Shown: piece by piece, positions 33,912 through 45,565 of the stretch
Position numbering within the stretch: the first letter of the stretch is position 1
Layout of the letters: every line of letters starts with the position of its first letter
Source of the DNA: Hyphomicrobium sp. D-2
GTDB lineage: Bacteria; Pseudomonadota; Alphaproteobacteria; Rhizobiales; Hyphomicrobiaceae
Assembly: GCF_029872155.1 (NCBI RefSeq)
Contig: NZ_JARXLA010000008.1
Coordinates: 870,501-934,500, forward strand
Direction of reading: 5' to 3'
Length of the DNA stretch: 64,000 nucleotides
The notes under the pieces: generated by a model
What the model was told of the DNA's origin: nothing
Database searches by the model: none
What the model saw: only the letters and a program-made list of their open reading frames with translations
Made by a program: the position numbers and the translations under genes

Positions 33912-35585
33912 TCAATCGAGGGTGGATGGCCCAGACCAGTCGAACGCGTACGAACCCTGTGCCAGAAACGCGGCCTGCTCCACGGCGTGACGTATCGGAA
34001 CGATGTCGCCGCCGCCACCGAAGTTGGCCCTGCCATCGCGGGCCCACATCGACCAGTAGCGCCCACCGACGCCAACGCTGAACTGCTCGGTGACGGCATA
34101 GTTCAGCATCAGGTCGATCTGCGTGCCGGTGCCGCCGCCCCATTCGGGCGAAATGAGTGAACGCCGGACGTGATTGTCGGTGCCATTAAAACGCACGAAC
34201 GGTAGATAAGCGGCGTCGAGCGAAAGAGTGACGGCGGGCAAAATTTCCATGTCCGCCGCTACGCCGACGCGGAGGACCTGCCAGGTGTCGTCTTCGGTGA
34301 TACCGAGGATTGAAAGCGGAAATGGATTTCGGCAGACCGCTTGCGGGTTGGCGACCTGCACGCAGCCGCGGGCTGCCATCTGCTGATGAAAATGCCCATA
34401 GCCGACGAATGGCGTTACCCGCGAGCCGTCATCGCGCCAGACATTGTAACCCACATCGACGGTGCCATAGCTGATGCGGTCATCAACTTTGGACCACGTG
34501 TTCGAATACGGTGCGAACACAGCAACGGGGATGGCCCAATCCTCATCGTAGAGGCTGCCGGTGCCGTCTCCCCAGCCAATGAAACCTTTCGCCACGATGC
34601 CATTGGCAAGATCCACGCGGCCGAGCAATTCCGCACCGTTGGTTTTCATACCGCCATAGGTCAGCCGTGATGCGGGTGAGGAAACCCCGAGGACGTCTCC
34701 GAGATCCTTTTGAAAACGTCCCCAGCCGTACACGTAACGCGCACCGATCTCGATGCGCACACCGGGGATGCCAGGGGGCGAAAAGGCTGGCGCCGCCACG
34801 GATCGGGTTTGCTGCTGCGCCTCGCCGAAGCGATAATTCAAGCCGAACTTGATGAGGTGCGTTTGCTGCGAAAAATCGGCTGCGCGCGAAGGCACCTGCA
34901 CCACCGCGTTGGGATCTGGGCTGGGCACGGGCTGGAAAATACCTACCGGTGTTTGCATGCCGCCGTCGCTAAAGTGGCGGTAGTCGTATTCAGCGCGCAC
35001 GCTCCAGCGCTCGCCCAGCATCCGTTCGGCGCCGACGCCGAGCGCCAGGCCCCAGAGATAATCGGTTGTGGATGTGGAAGGCAGCGCGGTGCCGCCGCTG
35101 GTTGCCGATGTGACGCTGGCATTTTGCCATGCAAGTCCGGCCTTGCCGTAAAGCAGTGTGCGGCCGTCGTTATCGATCAGCCAGCCTGCACGGCCGGTGA
35201 ACGAGCCCATGGCGTTGATGTCTACGCCGCAGTTGGCGCTGATGTAGTTGCCCGAAAAAGCAAAGCAGGTGTCGGTTCCGTAGGCGTTGGCCCAGCTTGC
35301 CTCGGCCTCTACGCCCAGCACCGTGCGGCCGAACTGCCAATTATATCCAACCTGTCCACCGCCGATCTGTCCCATCGTGCGCACCGTGTCGCCGTAGATG
35401 GAAGGTCCAAACGGGTCATCGATTTTGGTCAGCGCAAGCGCGCCGCCGAAGTGCGCACCGACATAGAGGCCGCTCCAGTCGGCGTAGATACCGGAAGCTT
35501 GCGCGGATATCTCGCCGGCATGGGCAGCCGTCGAACATGCGGCGAGGGTGAATGCGATCCAGCGTGCAACACGTCTCGGCGCCAT
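33912..35585 (-). CDS. Outer-membrane protein with two beta-barrels in tandem
   Basis: 557 aa from the ATG at 35585, which has GGGA 9 nt upstream. A GTG at 35615 gives 10 more residues. The signal peptide (RRVARWIAFTLAACSTAAHA) is followed by an Omp25/RopB-like barrel (about 25-270: YADWSGLYVGAHFGGALALT to THLIKFGLNYRFGEAQQ), which already ends in a barrel-closing motif. A short linker leads to a second barrel-like half (about 290-557: EIGARYVYGWGRFQKDLG to AQGSYAFDW) with alternating aromatic strands, somewhat like omptin-type proteins. No catalytic motif was identified. It is convergent with the barrel gene at 32983. Confidence 0.75.
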   Translation of the reverse strand: MAPRRVARWIAFTLAACSTAAHAGEISAQASGIYADWSGLYVGAHFGGALALTKIDDPFGPSIYGDTVRTMGQIGGGQVGYNWQFGRTVLGVEAEASWANAYGTDTCFAFSGNYISANCGVDINAMGSFTGRAGWLIDNDGRTLLYGKAGLAWQNASVTSATSGGTALPSTSTTDYLWGLALGVGAERMLGERWSVRAEYDYRHFSDGGMQTPVGIFQPVPSPDPNAVVQVPSRAADFSQQTHLIKFGLNYRFGEAQQQTRSVAAPAFSPPGIPGVRIEIGARYVYGWGRFQKDLGDVLGVSSPASRLTYGGMKTNGAELLGRVDLANGIVAKGFIGWGDGTGSLYDEDWAIPVAVFAPYSNTWSKVDDRISYGTVDVGYNVWRDDGSRVTPFVGYGHFHQQMAARGCVQVANPQAVCRNPFPLSILGITEDDTWQVLRVGVAADMEILPAVTLSLDAAYLPFVRFNGTDNHVRRSLISPEWGGGTGTQIDLMLNYAVTEQFSVGVGGRYWSMWARDGRANFGGGGDIVPIRHAVEQAAFLAQGSYAFDWSGPSTLD

Positions 35586-35756
35586 AGGCGTTTTTCCCAA
35601 ATTCGCTCCCTGCACGTATGGCGCGATTCGGGTGACGTCCGAAATTTGGGATAGTGCTTCGGCGATTCACTGCCCACTGACGCCCATGGCCAACGTCAGG
35701 CGAGTTGACCATGAAGCGAATTGCTAGCCGGAATAAGAACGGCTAGCCGGCGGATC

Positions 35757-35783
35757 GAAAAGGCGAGCGTTGCACACTCGCCT
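35757..35783 (-). terminator. Rho-independent terminator of the TerC gene
   Basis: On the minus strand AGGCGAG and CTCGCCT pair around a 9-nt loop and are followed by TTTTC. It overlaps the TerC stop codon. A second hairpin (GCTAGCCG and CGGCTAGC) lies just beyond, near 35724-35748. Confidence 0.7.
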
Positions 35784-37347
35784 AAGATGGCTCCCGCTTG
35801 GCCAGCACCGAGCCAATGCGATGGCCTTCAAGCTCCAGAACCTCGAAGCGCCAGCCTTCCCAGATGAAGCTTTCGCCCACTTCCGGGATGGTGCCGACCT
35901 TTGCCAGCACGAAGCCGCCAAGCGTGGTGTAGTCCTCCGCTTCCGCCTGCATGCCGACCACGTCCAGCGTGCGCTCGGCGTCGTCGATGGAAAGACGGCC
36001 ATCGAGAACCCAGGCACCGTCGGGACGCTGGCGCATCTTGGCCACTTCGTTGCCAATCGCGTCCGGCAGCCCGCCGGCGATCATCGCCAGAATGTCGGCC
36101 GGGGTAACGATGCCCTCGAACGTGCCGTACTCGTCAACCAGGATCGCCATGTGCACCGGCGAAGTCTTGAAGTGCTCCAGCAGCTTCAGCACGGGCATGT
36201 CTTCCGAGACGTAGAGCGGCTCCTTGGTTACGGCAGCGAGGTCAAACGCATTGGGATCTTTCGCCACCTGTAGCAGCAGATCCTTGGAGTGCACGACTCC
36301 GACGATGGTATCCACATCCTCACGGCAGACCGGGAATTTCGAGCGATCGCTCTGCTTGATCTCGGCGAGGATGGTGTCAGGGCTGTCGTTTGCGTCCAGC
36401 CAGATCACATCGACGCGCGGAACCATGATGGATCGTACCGGCCGCTGCGCAACGGTGAGCACGCGCTCAATCATCACACGCTCTTCCGAGCTGAACACCG
36501 TCTCGTCACCGGCCGTGGAAATGATGGCGGCAACTTCTTCCGATGCCTGTGAATCACCGCCACCGCGCAGAATGCGCACCACAGCCTGCGCAGTGCGCAC
36601 GCGCAGGTCGCTCGTCGTCACGCGCTTCACGACGTTGCGGCGCCCAACCTGATTGGCGGCCTCAATGAGGATCGAGAAGCCGATCGCGGCGTAGAGATAA
36701 CCCTTCGGAATGTGAATGCCGAAGCCTTCGACGATCAGGCTGAAGCCGATCATCAGCAGGAAGCCGAGGCAGAGGATCACCACGGTGGGATGACGGTTGA
36801 CGAAGCGCGTCAGCGGACCGCTGGCCAGCATCATCACGCCGATGGCGATCGTGACGGCGATCACCATCACGGCGATCTCGTCGACCATGCCGACGGCGGT
36901 AATGACGCTGTCGATCGAGAACACCGCGTCGAGCACGACGATCTGCGCGATGACGTGCCAGAAGATGGCGTACTGGCCGGCGCTGACCTTTTCGGCGTGT
37001 CCGCCCTCAAGCCGCTCGTGCAGTTCCATCGTGCCCTTGAACAGGAGGAACGTGCCGCCGAGTATCAGAATGATATCGCGCCAGGAAATTTCCGCGCCGA
37101 GCACCGTGAACAGCGGATAGGTGAGCGTGACGATCCACGCGACCGATCCGAGCAGGATAAGGCGCATCACCAGAGCCAGGGATAGGCCGATAACGCGTGC
37201 ACGCTCGCGCTGCTCAGGCGGCAGCTTGTCGGCGAGGATGGCAATGAAGACGAGGTTATCTATTCCAAGGATGATTTCGAGCAATACGAGCGTAGCAAGG
37301 CCTGCCCAGGCGGCAGGGTCGAGCATCCATTCGAAAAACACATCCAT
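35782..37347 (-). CDS. TerC-family membrane protein with CBS pair and CorC/HlyC domain
   Basis: 521 aa. The N-terminal TerC domain (about 1-235) has seven helices and the two acidic motifs [15 protein letters not shown] and [20 protein letters not shown], which are thought to hold metal. A CBS pair follows (about 305-425: [40 protein letters not shown]), then a transporter-associated CorC_HlyC domain (about 435-520). Several TerC proteins export manganese, and mntR lies 3 kb away. A role in Mn export is therefore plausible but inferred. A terminator overlaps its end. Confidence 0.9.
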   Translation of the reverse strand: MDVFFEWMLDPAAWAGLATLVLLEIILGIDNLVFIAILADKLPPEQRERARVIGLSLALVMRLILLGSVAWIVTLTYPLFTVLGAEISWRDIILILGGTFLLFKGTMELHERLEGGHAEKVSAGQYAIFWHVIAQIVVLDAVFSIDSVITAVGMVDEIAVMVIAVTIAIGVMMLASGPLTRFVNRHPTVVILCLGFLLMIGFSLIVEGFGIHIPKGYLYAAIGFSILIEAANQVGRRNVVKRVTTSDLRVRTAQAVVRILRGGGDSQASEEVAAIISTAGDETVFSSEERVMIERVLTVAQRPVRSIMVPRVDVIWLDANDSPDTILAEIKQSDRSKFPVCREDVDTIVGVVHSKDLLLQVAKDPNAFDLAAVTKEPLYVSEDMPVLKLLEHFKTSPVHMAILVDEYGTFEGIVTPADILAMIAGGLPDAIGNEVAKMRQRPDGAWVLDGRLSIDDAERTLDVVGMQAEAEDYTTLGGFVLAKVGTIPEVGESFIWEGWRFEVLELEGHRIGSVLAKREPS

Positions 37348-37518
37348 TCGACGGCCTTGGGGTGCCGCCGCCTTCTGATCTCAACGGGGAAGTGATTCCT
37401 GAACGCTGCGAAGCGCAATGTCGAGAAATTCTTTGAGCGGCACTCTGTGGATGGGCGGCATCGATGTAGCGATAGCCCGCGCTTATTTGTCCGGGCGTAG
37501 GGCTTATCGAGTTACAGG

Positions 37519-37587
37519 CCGCAGGGCTCAGATCGCAAGGCGATCCGGCGCGAGCCCGTCTAAGCGGAGCGCGTTCGAGTTGCGCGC
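37519..37587. repeat. Copy 1 of a repeat 3' of tRNA-Ala
   Basis: Shares CCGCAGGGCTCAG, a CCGGCGC core and AAGCGGAGCGC, in the same order and spacing, with copy 2 about 109 nt away. It diverges between these blocks and is followed by AAAATTCGTGTGGAG, close to the AAAATTGGTGGAG that leads into the tRNA after copy 2. Confidence 0.65.
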
Positions 37588-37627
37588 AAAATTCGTGTGG
37601 AGGGATCTCTTAAAGCCGGCCTTTAGC

Positions 37628-37696
37628 CCGCAGGGCTCAGGGACCAACGCGACCCGGCGCATGCGCCGCCCAAGCGGAGCGCCTTCAGGCGCGTGA
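37628..37696. repeat. Copy 2 of a repeat 3' of tRNA-Ala
   Basis: Same three blocks as copy 1. It ends 16 nt before the 3' end of the tRNA-Ala gene. The tRNA-proximal copy looks closer to a functional 3' flank and the distal copy like a duplicated remnant. Confidence 0.65.
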
Positions 37697-37712
37697 GCTA
37701 TAAGAGAAAAAT

Positions 37713-37788
<76 letters not shown>

Positions 37789-37936
37789 TTACCATGGGAG
37801 AACGGGAAAGAGTGTTTCCCGTTCGAGGGCGCTTCTCTAGGGCCTCTGTCAGAAACTTGCAAGAGACTATTTGGCGCCGTGTGAGTATCGCGTGAATTTG
37901 CGGCGAATTCAGTGAGATTTCGTCGCAGAGGAGCCC

Positions 37937-39821
<1,885 letters not shown>

Positions 39822-39822
<1 letters not shown>

Positions 39823-40457
39823 TGATCATCGCTATCGATGGCCCGGCTGCGTCGGGCAAGGGAACGCTGGCGCGCCGTATCGCTGCCTATTGGGGGCTGC
39901 CATGCCTCGATACCGGGCTTCTATACCGGGCGGTGGCGCGGGATGTGGTGGCCGCTTCATTCCGGCCCGCTGACCCTTGGGCGGCACTGGCGGCAGCCCG
40001 GGGACTGGATCTTGCAGGGCTTTCCGACCCTGATCTGAGGACGCCCGCAGCCGGTGATCTGGCGTCGATCGTGGCGCGTATCCCTCAGGTTCGCGCCGCG
40101 TTGCTCTCTTATCAGCGCAATTTTGCGGCCCAGGTGGGTGGAGCTGTGCTGGATGGGCGGGACATTGGCACGGTGGTCTGCCCGGATGCGGACGTTAAGA
40201 TTTATGTAACCGCCACGGCCGAGGTGCGGGCGGGACGGCGGCACCGCGAATGCCTGGCGCGCGGCGAAAATGTCAGTTTTGAACATATCCTGGCGGATAT
40301 TCTGCGCCGGGATGAGCGGGATTCGTCGCGGGATAATGCGCCAATGCGTCCGGCGCACGACGCCGACTTGCTCGATACTTCAGACTTAGATATAGAGGCG
40401 GCATTCGACGCCGCTGTCGGATTGATCAAGAGGAAGATCGGCCAGCAGGGTGCCTGA
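39822..40457 (+). CDS. cmk: Cytidylate kinase
   Basis: 211 aa. Phosphorylates CMP and dCMP with ATP. The P-loop is IDGPAASGKGTLARRIAAYWG at residues 4-24, followed by CLDTGLLYRAVA, a nucleotide-binding LDGRDIGTVVCPDADVKIYV and RDERDSSRDNAPMRPA with the arginines of the lid. The length is normal. It starts inside the aroA stop codon and precedes rpsA by 181 nt, an arrangement conserved across many proteobacteria. Confidence 0.95.
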
Positions 40458-40638
40458 AACAGGCATCCAATTCTAAGCTGGCAGGGCACTGGCCCATCAC
40501 AGCGGACCGGAAATCAAAAACAGCACCGGCAGGAGAACTGTCCGCTCGCGCACTGCGCGGGGGAGTTCTTTGGCCGTTTCGTCATCCGCGAGATGCATTG
40601 GCTGCGTCTCAACAGAATTTATCAGGAGCCCTAAACGT

Positions 40639-42372
40639 ATGTCCGAAGCCGTTTCCAAAGACCTCAACCCAACGCACGACGAGTTCGCGGCGCTGTTGGC
40701 TGAAAGCCTCGCGAAAGAAGATCTGTTTGAAGGCAGCGTCGTCAAGGGACGCATCGTTGGCATCGAGAAGGATCTCGCTGTCATCGACGTTGGTCTGAAG
40801 ACGGAAGGCCGCGTGGCGCTGCGCGAGTTCTCGGTTGGGGGCAAGGGCGAGCTCAAGATCGGCGATGAGGTCGAGGTTTACCTGGAGCGCGTCGAGAATG
40901 CGCTCGGTGAAGCTGTCCTGTCGCGCGACAAGGCTCGCCGCGAGGAAAGCTGGACCCGCCTTGAGAAGCAGTTCGAGAAGAATGAGAAGGTTACAGGCGT
41001 CATCTTCAACAAGGTCAAGGGTGGCTTCACGGTCGACCTTGACGGCGCCGTTGCGTTCCTTCCGGGCTCGCAGGTTGATATCCGCCCTGTGCGCGACATC
41101 GGCCCGCTGATGCATCAGCCGCAGTCCTTCCAGATCCTGAAGATGGACCGCCGCCGTGGCAACATCGTCGTCTCGCGCCGCTCGGTGCTGGAAGAGACGC
41201 GTGCCGAACAGCGCGCCGACATCGTCGCCCGTCTGGAAGAGGGCCAGGTCATCGACGGTCTGGTCAAGAACATCACCGATTACGGTGCGTTCATCGACCT
41301 CGGCGGCATCGACGGCCTGCTGCACGTCACCGACATGGCATGGCGCCGTGTGAACCACCCGTCCGAGATCCTCAACGTTGGCGACACGGTGAAGGTGCAG
41401 ATCATCCGCATCAACCCGGAAACGCAGCGTATCTCGCTGGGCATGAAGCAGCTGCAGGCTGATCCGTGGCTGGCCATCGAAGCCAAGTATCCGGTTGGCG
41501 CACGCGTCAACGGTACGGTGACGAACATCGCCGATTACGGTGCGTTCGTTGAACTGGAGCCGGGCGTTGAAGGCCTGATCCACGTCTCGGAAATGAGCTG
41601 GACCAAGAAGAACATCCACCCAGGCAAGATCGTTTCGACGAGCCAGCAGGTGGACGTGCAGGTGCTTGAGGTCGACGCCAACAAGCGCCGTATCTCGCTT
41701 GGCCTGAAGCAGACCCAGGACAATCCGTGGGAGACCTTCCTGGCCGCCCATCCGAAGGGTTCGGAAGTTGAAGGCCCGATCCGCAACATCACCGAGTTCG
41801 GCCTGTTCATCGGCCTCGACGGTGGCGTTGACGGCATGGTCCATCTGTCCGACCTCGACTGGGCCAAGCCCGGCGACGAAGTCATCAAGGACTACAAGAA
41901 GGGCGACACCGTTAAGGCCATCGTGCTTGACGTGGACAGCCAGAAGGAGCGCATCTCGCTTGGCATCAAGCAGCTCGGCGGCGATCCTGTTGACGAGGTC
42001 TCCAAGTACAAGAAGGGCGACACCGTCACCTGTGAAGTTGTCGCTGTGCAGGAGAACGGCATCGAGGTGAAGACCGCCGATGGCGAACTGACCGCGTTCA
42101 TCAAGCGCTCTGACCTGTCGCGTGACCGCTCCGAGCAGCGCCCTGAGCGCTTCAACGTTGGCGACAAGATCGACGCCTTCGTCACCAGCGCAGACAAGGC
42201 TGCACGCCGTCTGTCTCTGTCGATCAAGGCGCTCGAAATCGCCGAAGAGAAGCAGGCTGTGGCTCAGTATGGTTCGTCCGACTCGGGCGCTTCGCTGGGC
42301 GACATCTTCAAGGCTGCGATCCGCAAGCGTGAAGAGTCTGAAGAGGGCGACGAGGAAGAGACCAAGGAGTAA
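40639..42372 (+). CDS. rpsA: 30S ribosomal protein S1
   Basis: 577 aa from the ATG at 40639, with AGGAG 10 nt upstream. Six S1 (OB-fold) domains can be followed by their repeats: the first two degenerate (EGSVVKGRIVGIEKDLAVID; VTGVIFNKVKGGFTVDLDG), then canonical NITDYGAFIDLGGIDGLLHV, NIADYGAFVELEPGVEGLIHV, NITEFGLFIGLDGGVDGMVHL and a last RNA-binding unit. It binds mRNA on the small subunit and helps start translation. The acidic C-terminus (EESEEGDEEETKE) is typical. The longer frame to 40570 lies in the leader. Confidence 0.97.
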   Translation: MSEAVSKDLNPTHDEFAALLAESLAKEDLFEGSVVKGRIVGIEKDLAVIDVGLKTEGRVALREFSVGGKGELKIGDEVEVYLERVENALGEAVLSRDKARREESWTRLEKQFEKNEKVTGVIFNKVKGGFTVDLDGAVAFLPGSQVDIRPVRDIGPLMHQPQSFQILKMDRRRGNIVVSRRSVLEETRAEQRADIVARLEEGQVIDGLVKNITDYGAFIDLGGIDGLLHVTDMAWRRVNHPSEILNVGDTVKVQIIRINPETQRISLGMKQLQADPWLAIEAKYPVGARVNGTVTNIADYGAFVELEPGVEGLIHVSEMSWTKKNIHPGKIVSTSQQVDVQVLEVDANKRRISLGLKQTQDNPWETFLAAHPKGSEVEGPIRNITEFGLFIGLDGGVDGMVHLSDLDWAKPGDEVIKDYKKGDTVKAIVLDVDSQKERISLGIKQLGGDPVDEVSKYKKGDTVTCEVVAVQENGIEVKTADGELTAFIKRSDLSRDRSEQRPERFNVGDKIDAFVTSADKAARRLSLSIKALEIAEEKQAVAQYGSSDSGASLGDIFKAAIRKREESEEGDEEETKE

Positions 42373-42396
42373 TCCTTCAGGTCTCCGGACCAGGAG

Positions 42397-42418
42397 AGGC
42401 GCCCGATGGGTGCCTTTC
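42397..42418 (+). terminator. Probable rpsA terminator
   Basis: AGGCGCCC and GGGTGCCT pair (one G-T) around GAT, followed by TTC only. It lies 25 nt after the rpsA stop. Confidence 0.5.
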
Positions 42419-42573
42419 AATGGCCCGCTACAACTCTTAATTTCGATGCGGCGGGGGCTCAGGCTCCCGCCGCACTCGTATTTTGGCAAGGCTTATCGCG
42501 CGGATAGCTTGTCCGCGCCGTGATCCTTGCATAACGTCCCGGGCGAACAGCCAGAACGTATGCGGAGACCCCT

Positions 42574-43536
42574 ATGACGGCAGAGATCGACACAGTGCTG
42601 GACCGGCGCCGGATGCGCCGCCGTCTCACCCTGTGGCGGACGTTGGCAGTGGTGGGGCTGGTAGCGGCGCTGTTTGCATTCGTGGCGCGGAACGATCAGC
42701 TGGGGCAGTTCGGGCCCAAGCAGATCGCGCGGGTCGATATCTCGGGCACGATCACCGAGGATCGCGATCAGTTGAAGCTGCTGAAGCGCATCGCCGATTC
42801 CGATAACGCGGCGGCGCTGCTGGTCTATGTGAACAGCCCTGGCGGTACGACCACCGGCGGCGAAGCGCTGTTCGAGGCGCTGCGCGAGGTGGCCAAGAAA
42901 AAGCCCGTGGTGGCGCAGTTCGGCACCGTGGCCGCTTCGGCGGGTTATATCGTCGGGCTTGGGGCGGACCATATCGTCACCCGCGCCAACACCATCACCG
43001 GCTCGGTCGGCGTGCTGATCCAGTGGCCGGAAGTCAGCCAGATGCTCGACAAGATCGGCGTGAAGTACAACGAGATCAAAAGCGGTGACCTGAAAGCCGT
43101 GCCTTCACCCTTCGAGCCGCTGAATGCCGAGGGCGAGAAGGTGACCCGCTCCATGATCGACGAGGGCTTCCACTGGTTCCTGGGTCTCGTCGAGCAGCGC
43201 CGGGGCATTAAACCTCAGGACATTCCGGGGCTTACCCAAGGTCGCGTGTTTACCGGTCGCGAGGCGGTACAACTCAAGCTTGCGGATTCCATCGGCGGCG
43301 AGGATGAGGCTGTGGCCTGGCTGCGGGCTAACCATAATCTCGCGGAAGACGTGAAAGTTGTTGATTGGAAAACGCAAACCGCATCCGGGCTGGGGCTGTT
43401 CAGCTCGCTTGGCGTGGCCGCAGCGAGCTTTTTCAACCACACCTCTTTAGGCCAAATGCTGGCCCAGGACCGCTCCATGGCCGCACTTGGTCTTGACGGG
43501 CTGATCTCGGTTTGGCACCCTTCAGAAAAGCAATAA
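42574..43536 (+). CDS. sppA: Signal peptide peptidase SppA
   Basis: 320 aa. One membrane helix (LWRTLAVVGLVAALFAFVA, about 20-38) anchors the enzyme, and the active part faces the periplasm. Seen: LLVYVNSPGGTTTGGEALFEA, the nucleophile serine in VAASAGYIVGLGADHIV and ITGSVGVLIQWPEVSQMLDK followed by the lysine region YNEIKSGDLKAVPSPFEPL. This is the short form that assembles as an oligomer with a Ser-Lys dyad and degrades leftover signal peptides. It lies between rpsA and ihfB, as in related genomes. Confidence 0.93.
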   Translation: MTAEIDTVLDRRRMRRRLTLWRTLAVVGLVAALFAFVARNDQLGQFGPKQIARVDISGTITEDRDQLKLLKRIADSDNAAALLVYVNSPGGTTTGGEALFEALREVAKKKPVVAQFGTVAASAGYIVGLGADHIVTRANTITGSVGVLIQWPEVSQMLDKIGVKYNEIKSGDLKAVPSPFEPLNAEGEKVTRSMIDEGFHWFLGLVEQRRGIKPQDIPGLTQGRVFTGREAVQLKLADSIGGEDEAVAWLRANHNLAEDVKVVDWKTQTASGLGLFSSLGVAAASFFNHTSLGQMLAQDRSMAALGLDGLISVWHPSEKQ

Positions 43537-43563
43537 ATTCATATGTTTGCGGCGGGGCGTACG

Positions 43564-43857
43564 ATGATAAAGTCGGAATTGATCCATAAGATTGCCAGCA
43601 CCAATCCTCATCTTTACCACCGGGACGTCGAGCGCATCGTAAAGGTTGTGTTCGATGAAATCGTCGAGGCGCTGTCGCGTGGCGACCGTGTGGAACTGCG
43701 CGGTTTTGGCGCCTTCACCGTGAAGCATCGCGCAGCGCGTCAGGGCCGCAATCCGCGCACCGGCAAATCGGTGAACGTGGCCGAAAAATTCGTGCCGTTC
43801 TTCAAGACCGGTAAAGAGCTGCGCGATAGGCTGAACAACGGCAAGGAAAGCCACTAG
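43564..43857 (+). CDS. ihfB: Integration host factor beta subunit
   Basis: 97 aa from the ATG at 43564. DNABII fold: [20 protein letters not shown], then [20 protein letters not shown] with the DNA-intercalating arm [11 protein letters not shown] and the C-terminal [13 protein letters not shown]. With IhfA (not in the window) it bends DNA sharply at promoters and recombination sites, which also matters for tyrosine recombinases in general. The open frame extends back to 43543. The chosen start matches the family. Confidence 0.95.
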   Translation: MIKSELIHKIASTNPHLYHRDVERIVKVVFDEIVEALSRGDRVELRGFGAFTVKHRAARQGRNPRTGKSVNVAEKFVPFFKTGKELRDRLNNGKESH

Positions 43858-43983
43858 AGCGCGGCTGGCTTGTTTCCATCACGTTCGCGCCCTAGCTTTT
43901 TGTAATCTGGACCGACAATGCCTGCTGCCTTTGGCGTCTGCCTGAGTTGAAGCGGCTTTGAGGTTCATCGCTTTTGCGAGGCT

Positions 43984-44355
43984 GTGCACGTGCTGAGACG
44001 GATTGTCTGGCTGCTCATTGCATTTCCTGTCGGCGTGTTTCTGGTCACGCTGGCCGTGGTCAATCGTCATCAGGTCCAGCTTGTGCTGGATCCGTTCAAT
44101 CCTGAGACGCCGGTGCTGGCATTGTCGATGCCGTTCTACGCGTTTCTATTCATCTCGCTGCTGCTGGGTGTTGTGCTCGGCGGAACTGCGACGTGGCTCA
44201 GTCAGTCACGGTGGCGCCGTGATGCCCGCGTGAAGGGACGCGACGCTGCGCGTTGGCACGCTGAGGCCGATCGCCTGTCGCGTGAGCGCGATGCCGCAAC
44301 GCAGGCCACCAAGGCGTCGAGTTCGCGCCCGCGTCTGGCTGCTGCCGGAAACTAG
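43984..44355 (+). CDS. LapA family (DUF1049) inner-membrane protein
   Basis: 123 aa. Two helices (VWLLIAFPVGVFLVTLAVV and FYAFLFISLLLGVVLGGTAT) joined by the NRHQVQLVLDPFNPETPV motif, then a cytoplasmic charged coiled coil. This is the LPS-assembly-protein-A-like family. Here it lies between ihfB and trpF, a conserved position in Hyphomicrobiales. The start is a GTG and GTG 43990 is an alternative. The function is only loosely defined. Confidence 0.85.
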   Translation: MHVLRRIVWLLIAFPVGVFLVTLAVVNRHQVQLVLDPFNPETPVLALSMPFYAFLFISLLLGVVLGGTATWLSQSRWRRDARVKGRDAARWHAEADRLSRERDAATQATKASSSRPRLAAAGN

Positions 44356-44832
44356 TTAGCTGCTTGAAAATCGATGATCGGGCAGCGTCGGCAGCGCGAT
44401 GGAACGCGTGACGACAACGCTGTTGCTTGATCCAATTGCACGCAGGCGTCGCAAATATGTGTGACGGGCGGTCGCTCACCGTGCAGCGATGAGTTTGCGA
44501 CCTACGATATCGTAGCCGCACGGAAAGCACGGCCGAGGGAAGCCAGCGTGGTTGCGCAAGTGGCGCCAATCTTCCAGCATCGAACTGGTTAGCGCAGCAA
44601 TTGGTCCAGCAATCTCGCCGCTCCAGTGGCCCGGTGGCACCGAGATTTCAGCGCATGCAGGCAGCGATGGCCTTGTAGGAATTGCCGCCTTGTCCGCTTG
44701 CGCCTGTGTGCCACCATGTACAAAAGTGGCCTCGACATAAATCAGCATGGAAGTGCGCGGGCGCCTTGGTTCGATTTAATGCGCAGGCGCAGCGGCATTG
44801 CCGCAAAAAGTTGGTCCGGTGACAGTTGAGCG
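44356..44832. other. Gene-free stretch before trpF
   Basis: A minus-strand frame (44748-44476, 90 residues, ending FPCGYDIVGRKLIAAR) is the only candidate. It has no recognised family, so I leave it unannotated. No terminator, riboswitch or leader peptide rich in tryptophan is visible before trpF. Confidence 0.4.
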
Positions 44833-45507
44833 ATGACGACTGAAGTCAAAATCTGCGGCATCAACACTGCCGAAGCGATGCAGTCGACGCTCGATGCCGG
44901 CGCTGACTATGTCGGGCTGGTGTTTTTCGAGCGTAGCCCGCGCAATGTCGATCTGGCGACGGCACGCATGCTTGCCGACATGGCGCGCGCACGCCTGCAG
45001 GTGATCGCGCTGGTCGTCGATGCCGATGATGCGCTGCTTGAAGCCATCGCGCGCGAAGTGGCGCCGCATCTCATTCAGCTGCACGGCAAGGAAACCCCGA
45101 AGCGCGCCAACGATGTGCGCCGGCAATTCGGCATCCCGGTGATGAAGGCGGTGAGTGTCGCCGGGCCGGACGATGTGCATGGTGCGCTGGCCTATGATGG
45201 TTTCGTTGATCGCCTGCTGTTCGATGCCAAGCCGCGCGCCGATGAACCCGGCGCGTTGCCCGGCGGCAATGGGGTGGCCTTCGACTGGCAGGCACTGGCC
45301 GCCGTCGAACGCGATGCCAATGATCTGCTGGCAGATTGCATTCTGGCGGGTGGATTAACGCCTGAAAACGTCGCTGAAGCGGTGCGTTTGACCGGCGTGC
45401 GGGCAGTCGATGTTTCCTCGGGCGTCGAAAGCAGCCCCGGCGTGAAAGACGCTGAACGCATCCGCCGCTTTATTAGCGCGGCAAAGACGGCTAATCAGAC
45501 CCCCTGA
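44833..45507 (+). CDS. trpF: Phosphoribosylanthranilate isomerase
   Basis: 224 aa TIM barrel. Converts phosphoribosylanthranilate to CdRP in tryptophan synthesis. Catalytic cysteine in [13 protein letters not shown] (about residue 8), the strand [32 protein letters not shown], then [15 protein letters not shown] and the C-terminal [20 protein letters not shown] that binds phosphate. It is the first of a trpF-trpB-trpA set. The other trp genes are elsewhere, as is usual in this group. Confidence 0.95.
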   Translation: MTTEVKICGINTAEAMQSTLDAGADYVGLVFFERSPRNVDLATARMLADMARARLQVIALVVDADDALLEAIAREVAPHLIQLHGKETPKRANDVRRQFGIPVMKAVSVAGPDDVHGALAYDGFVDRLLFDAKPRADEPGALPGGNGVAFDWQALAAVERDANDLLADCILAGGLTPENVAEAVRLTGVRAVDVSSGVESSPGVKDAERIRRFISAAKTANQTP

Positions 45508-45565
45508 AGGTCCGGAGGCTGCCGGGACGATTGGCGGCCGATGGGATGACCACAAAGGATTGAGA

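Larger units (their letters stand above)
37348..37712. other. Gene-free stretch with two diverged repeat copies
   Basis: This holds two related GC-rich repeat units (37519-37587 and 37628-37696) just 3' of the tRNA-Ala gene. An open frame across it (37418-37696) reads repeat sequence and is not a gene. Confidence 0.6.

Noticed and set aside
40609-42489. A 626-residue open frame on the minus strand
   Set aside because: It is exactly antisense to rpsA, whose six S1 domains are clear. Long antisense frames are expected in GC-rich genes with strong third-position bias.
44476-44748. A 90-residue minus-strand frame before trpF
   Set aside because: The C-terminus looks slightly protein-like, but there is no family, no context and no clear ribosome site.
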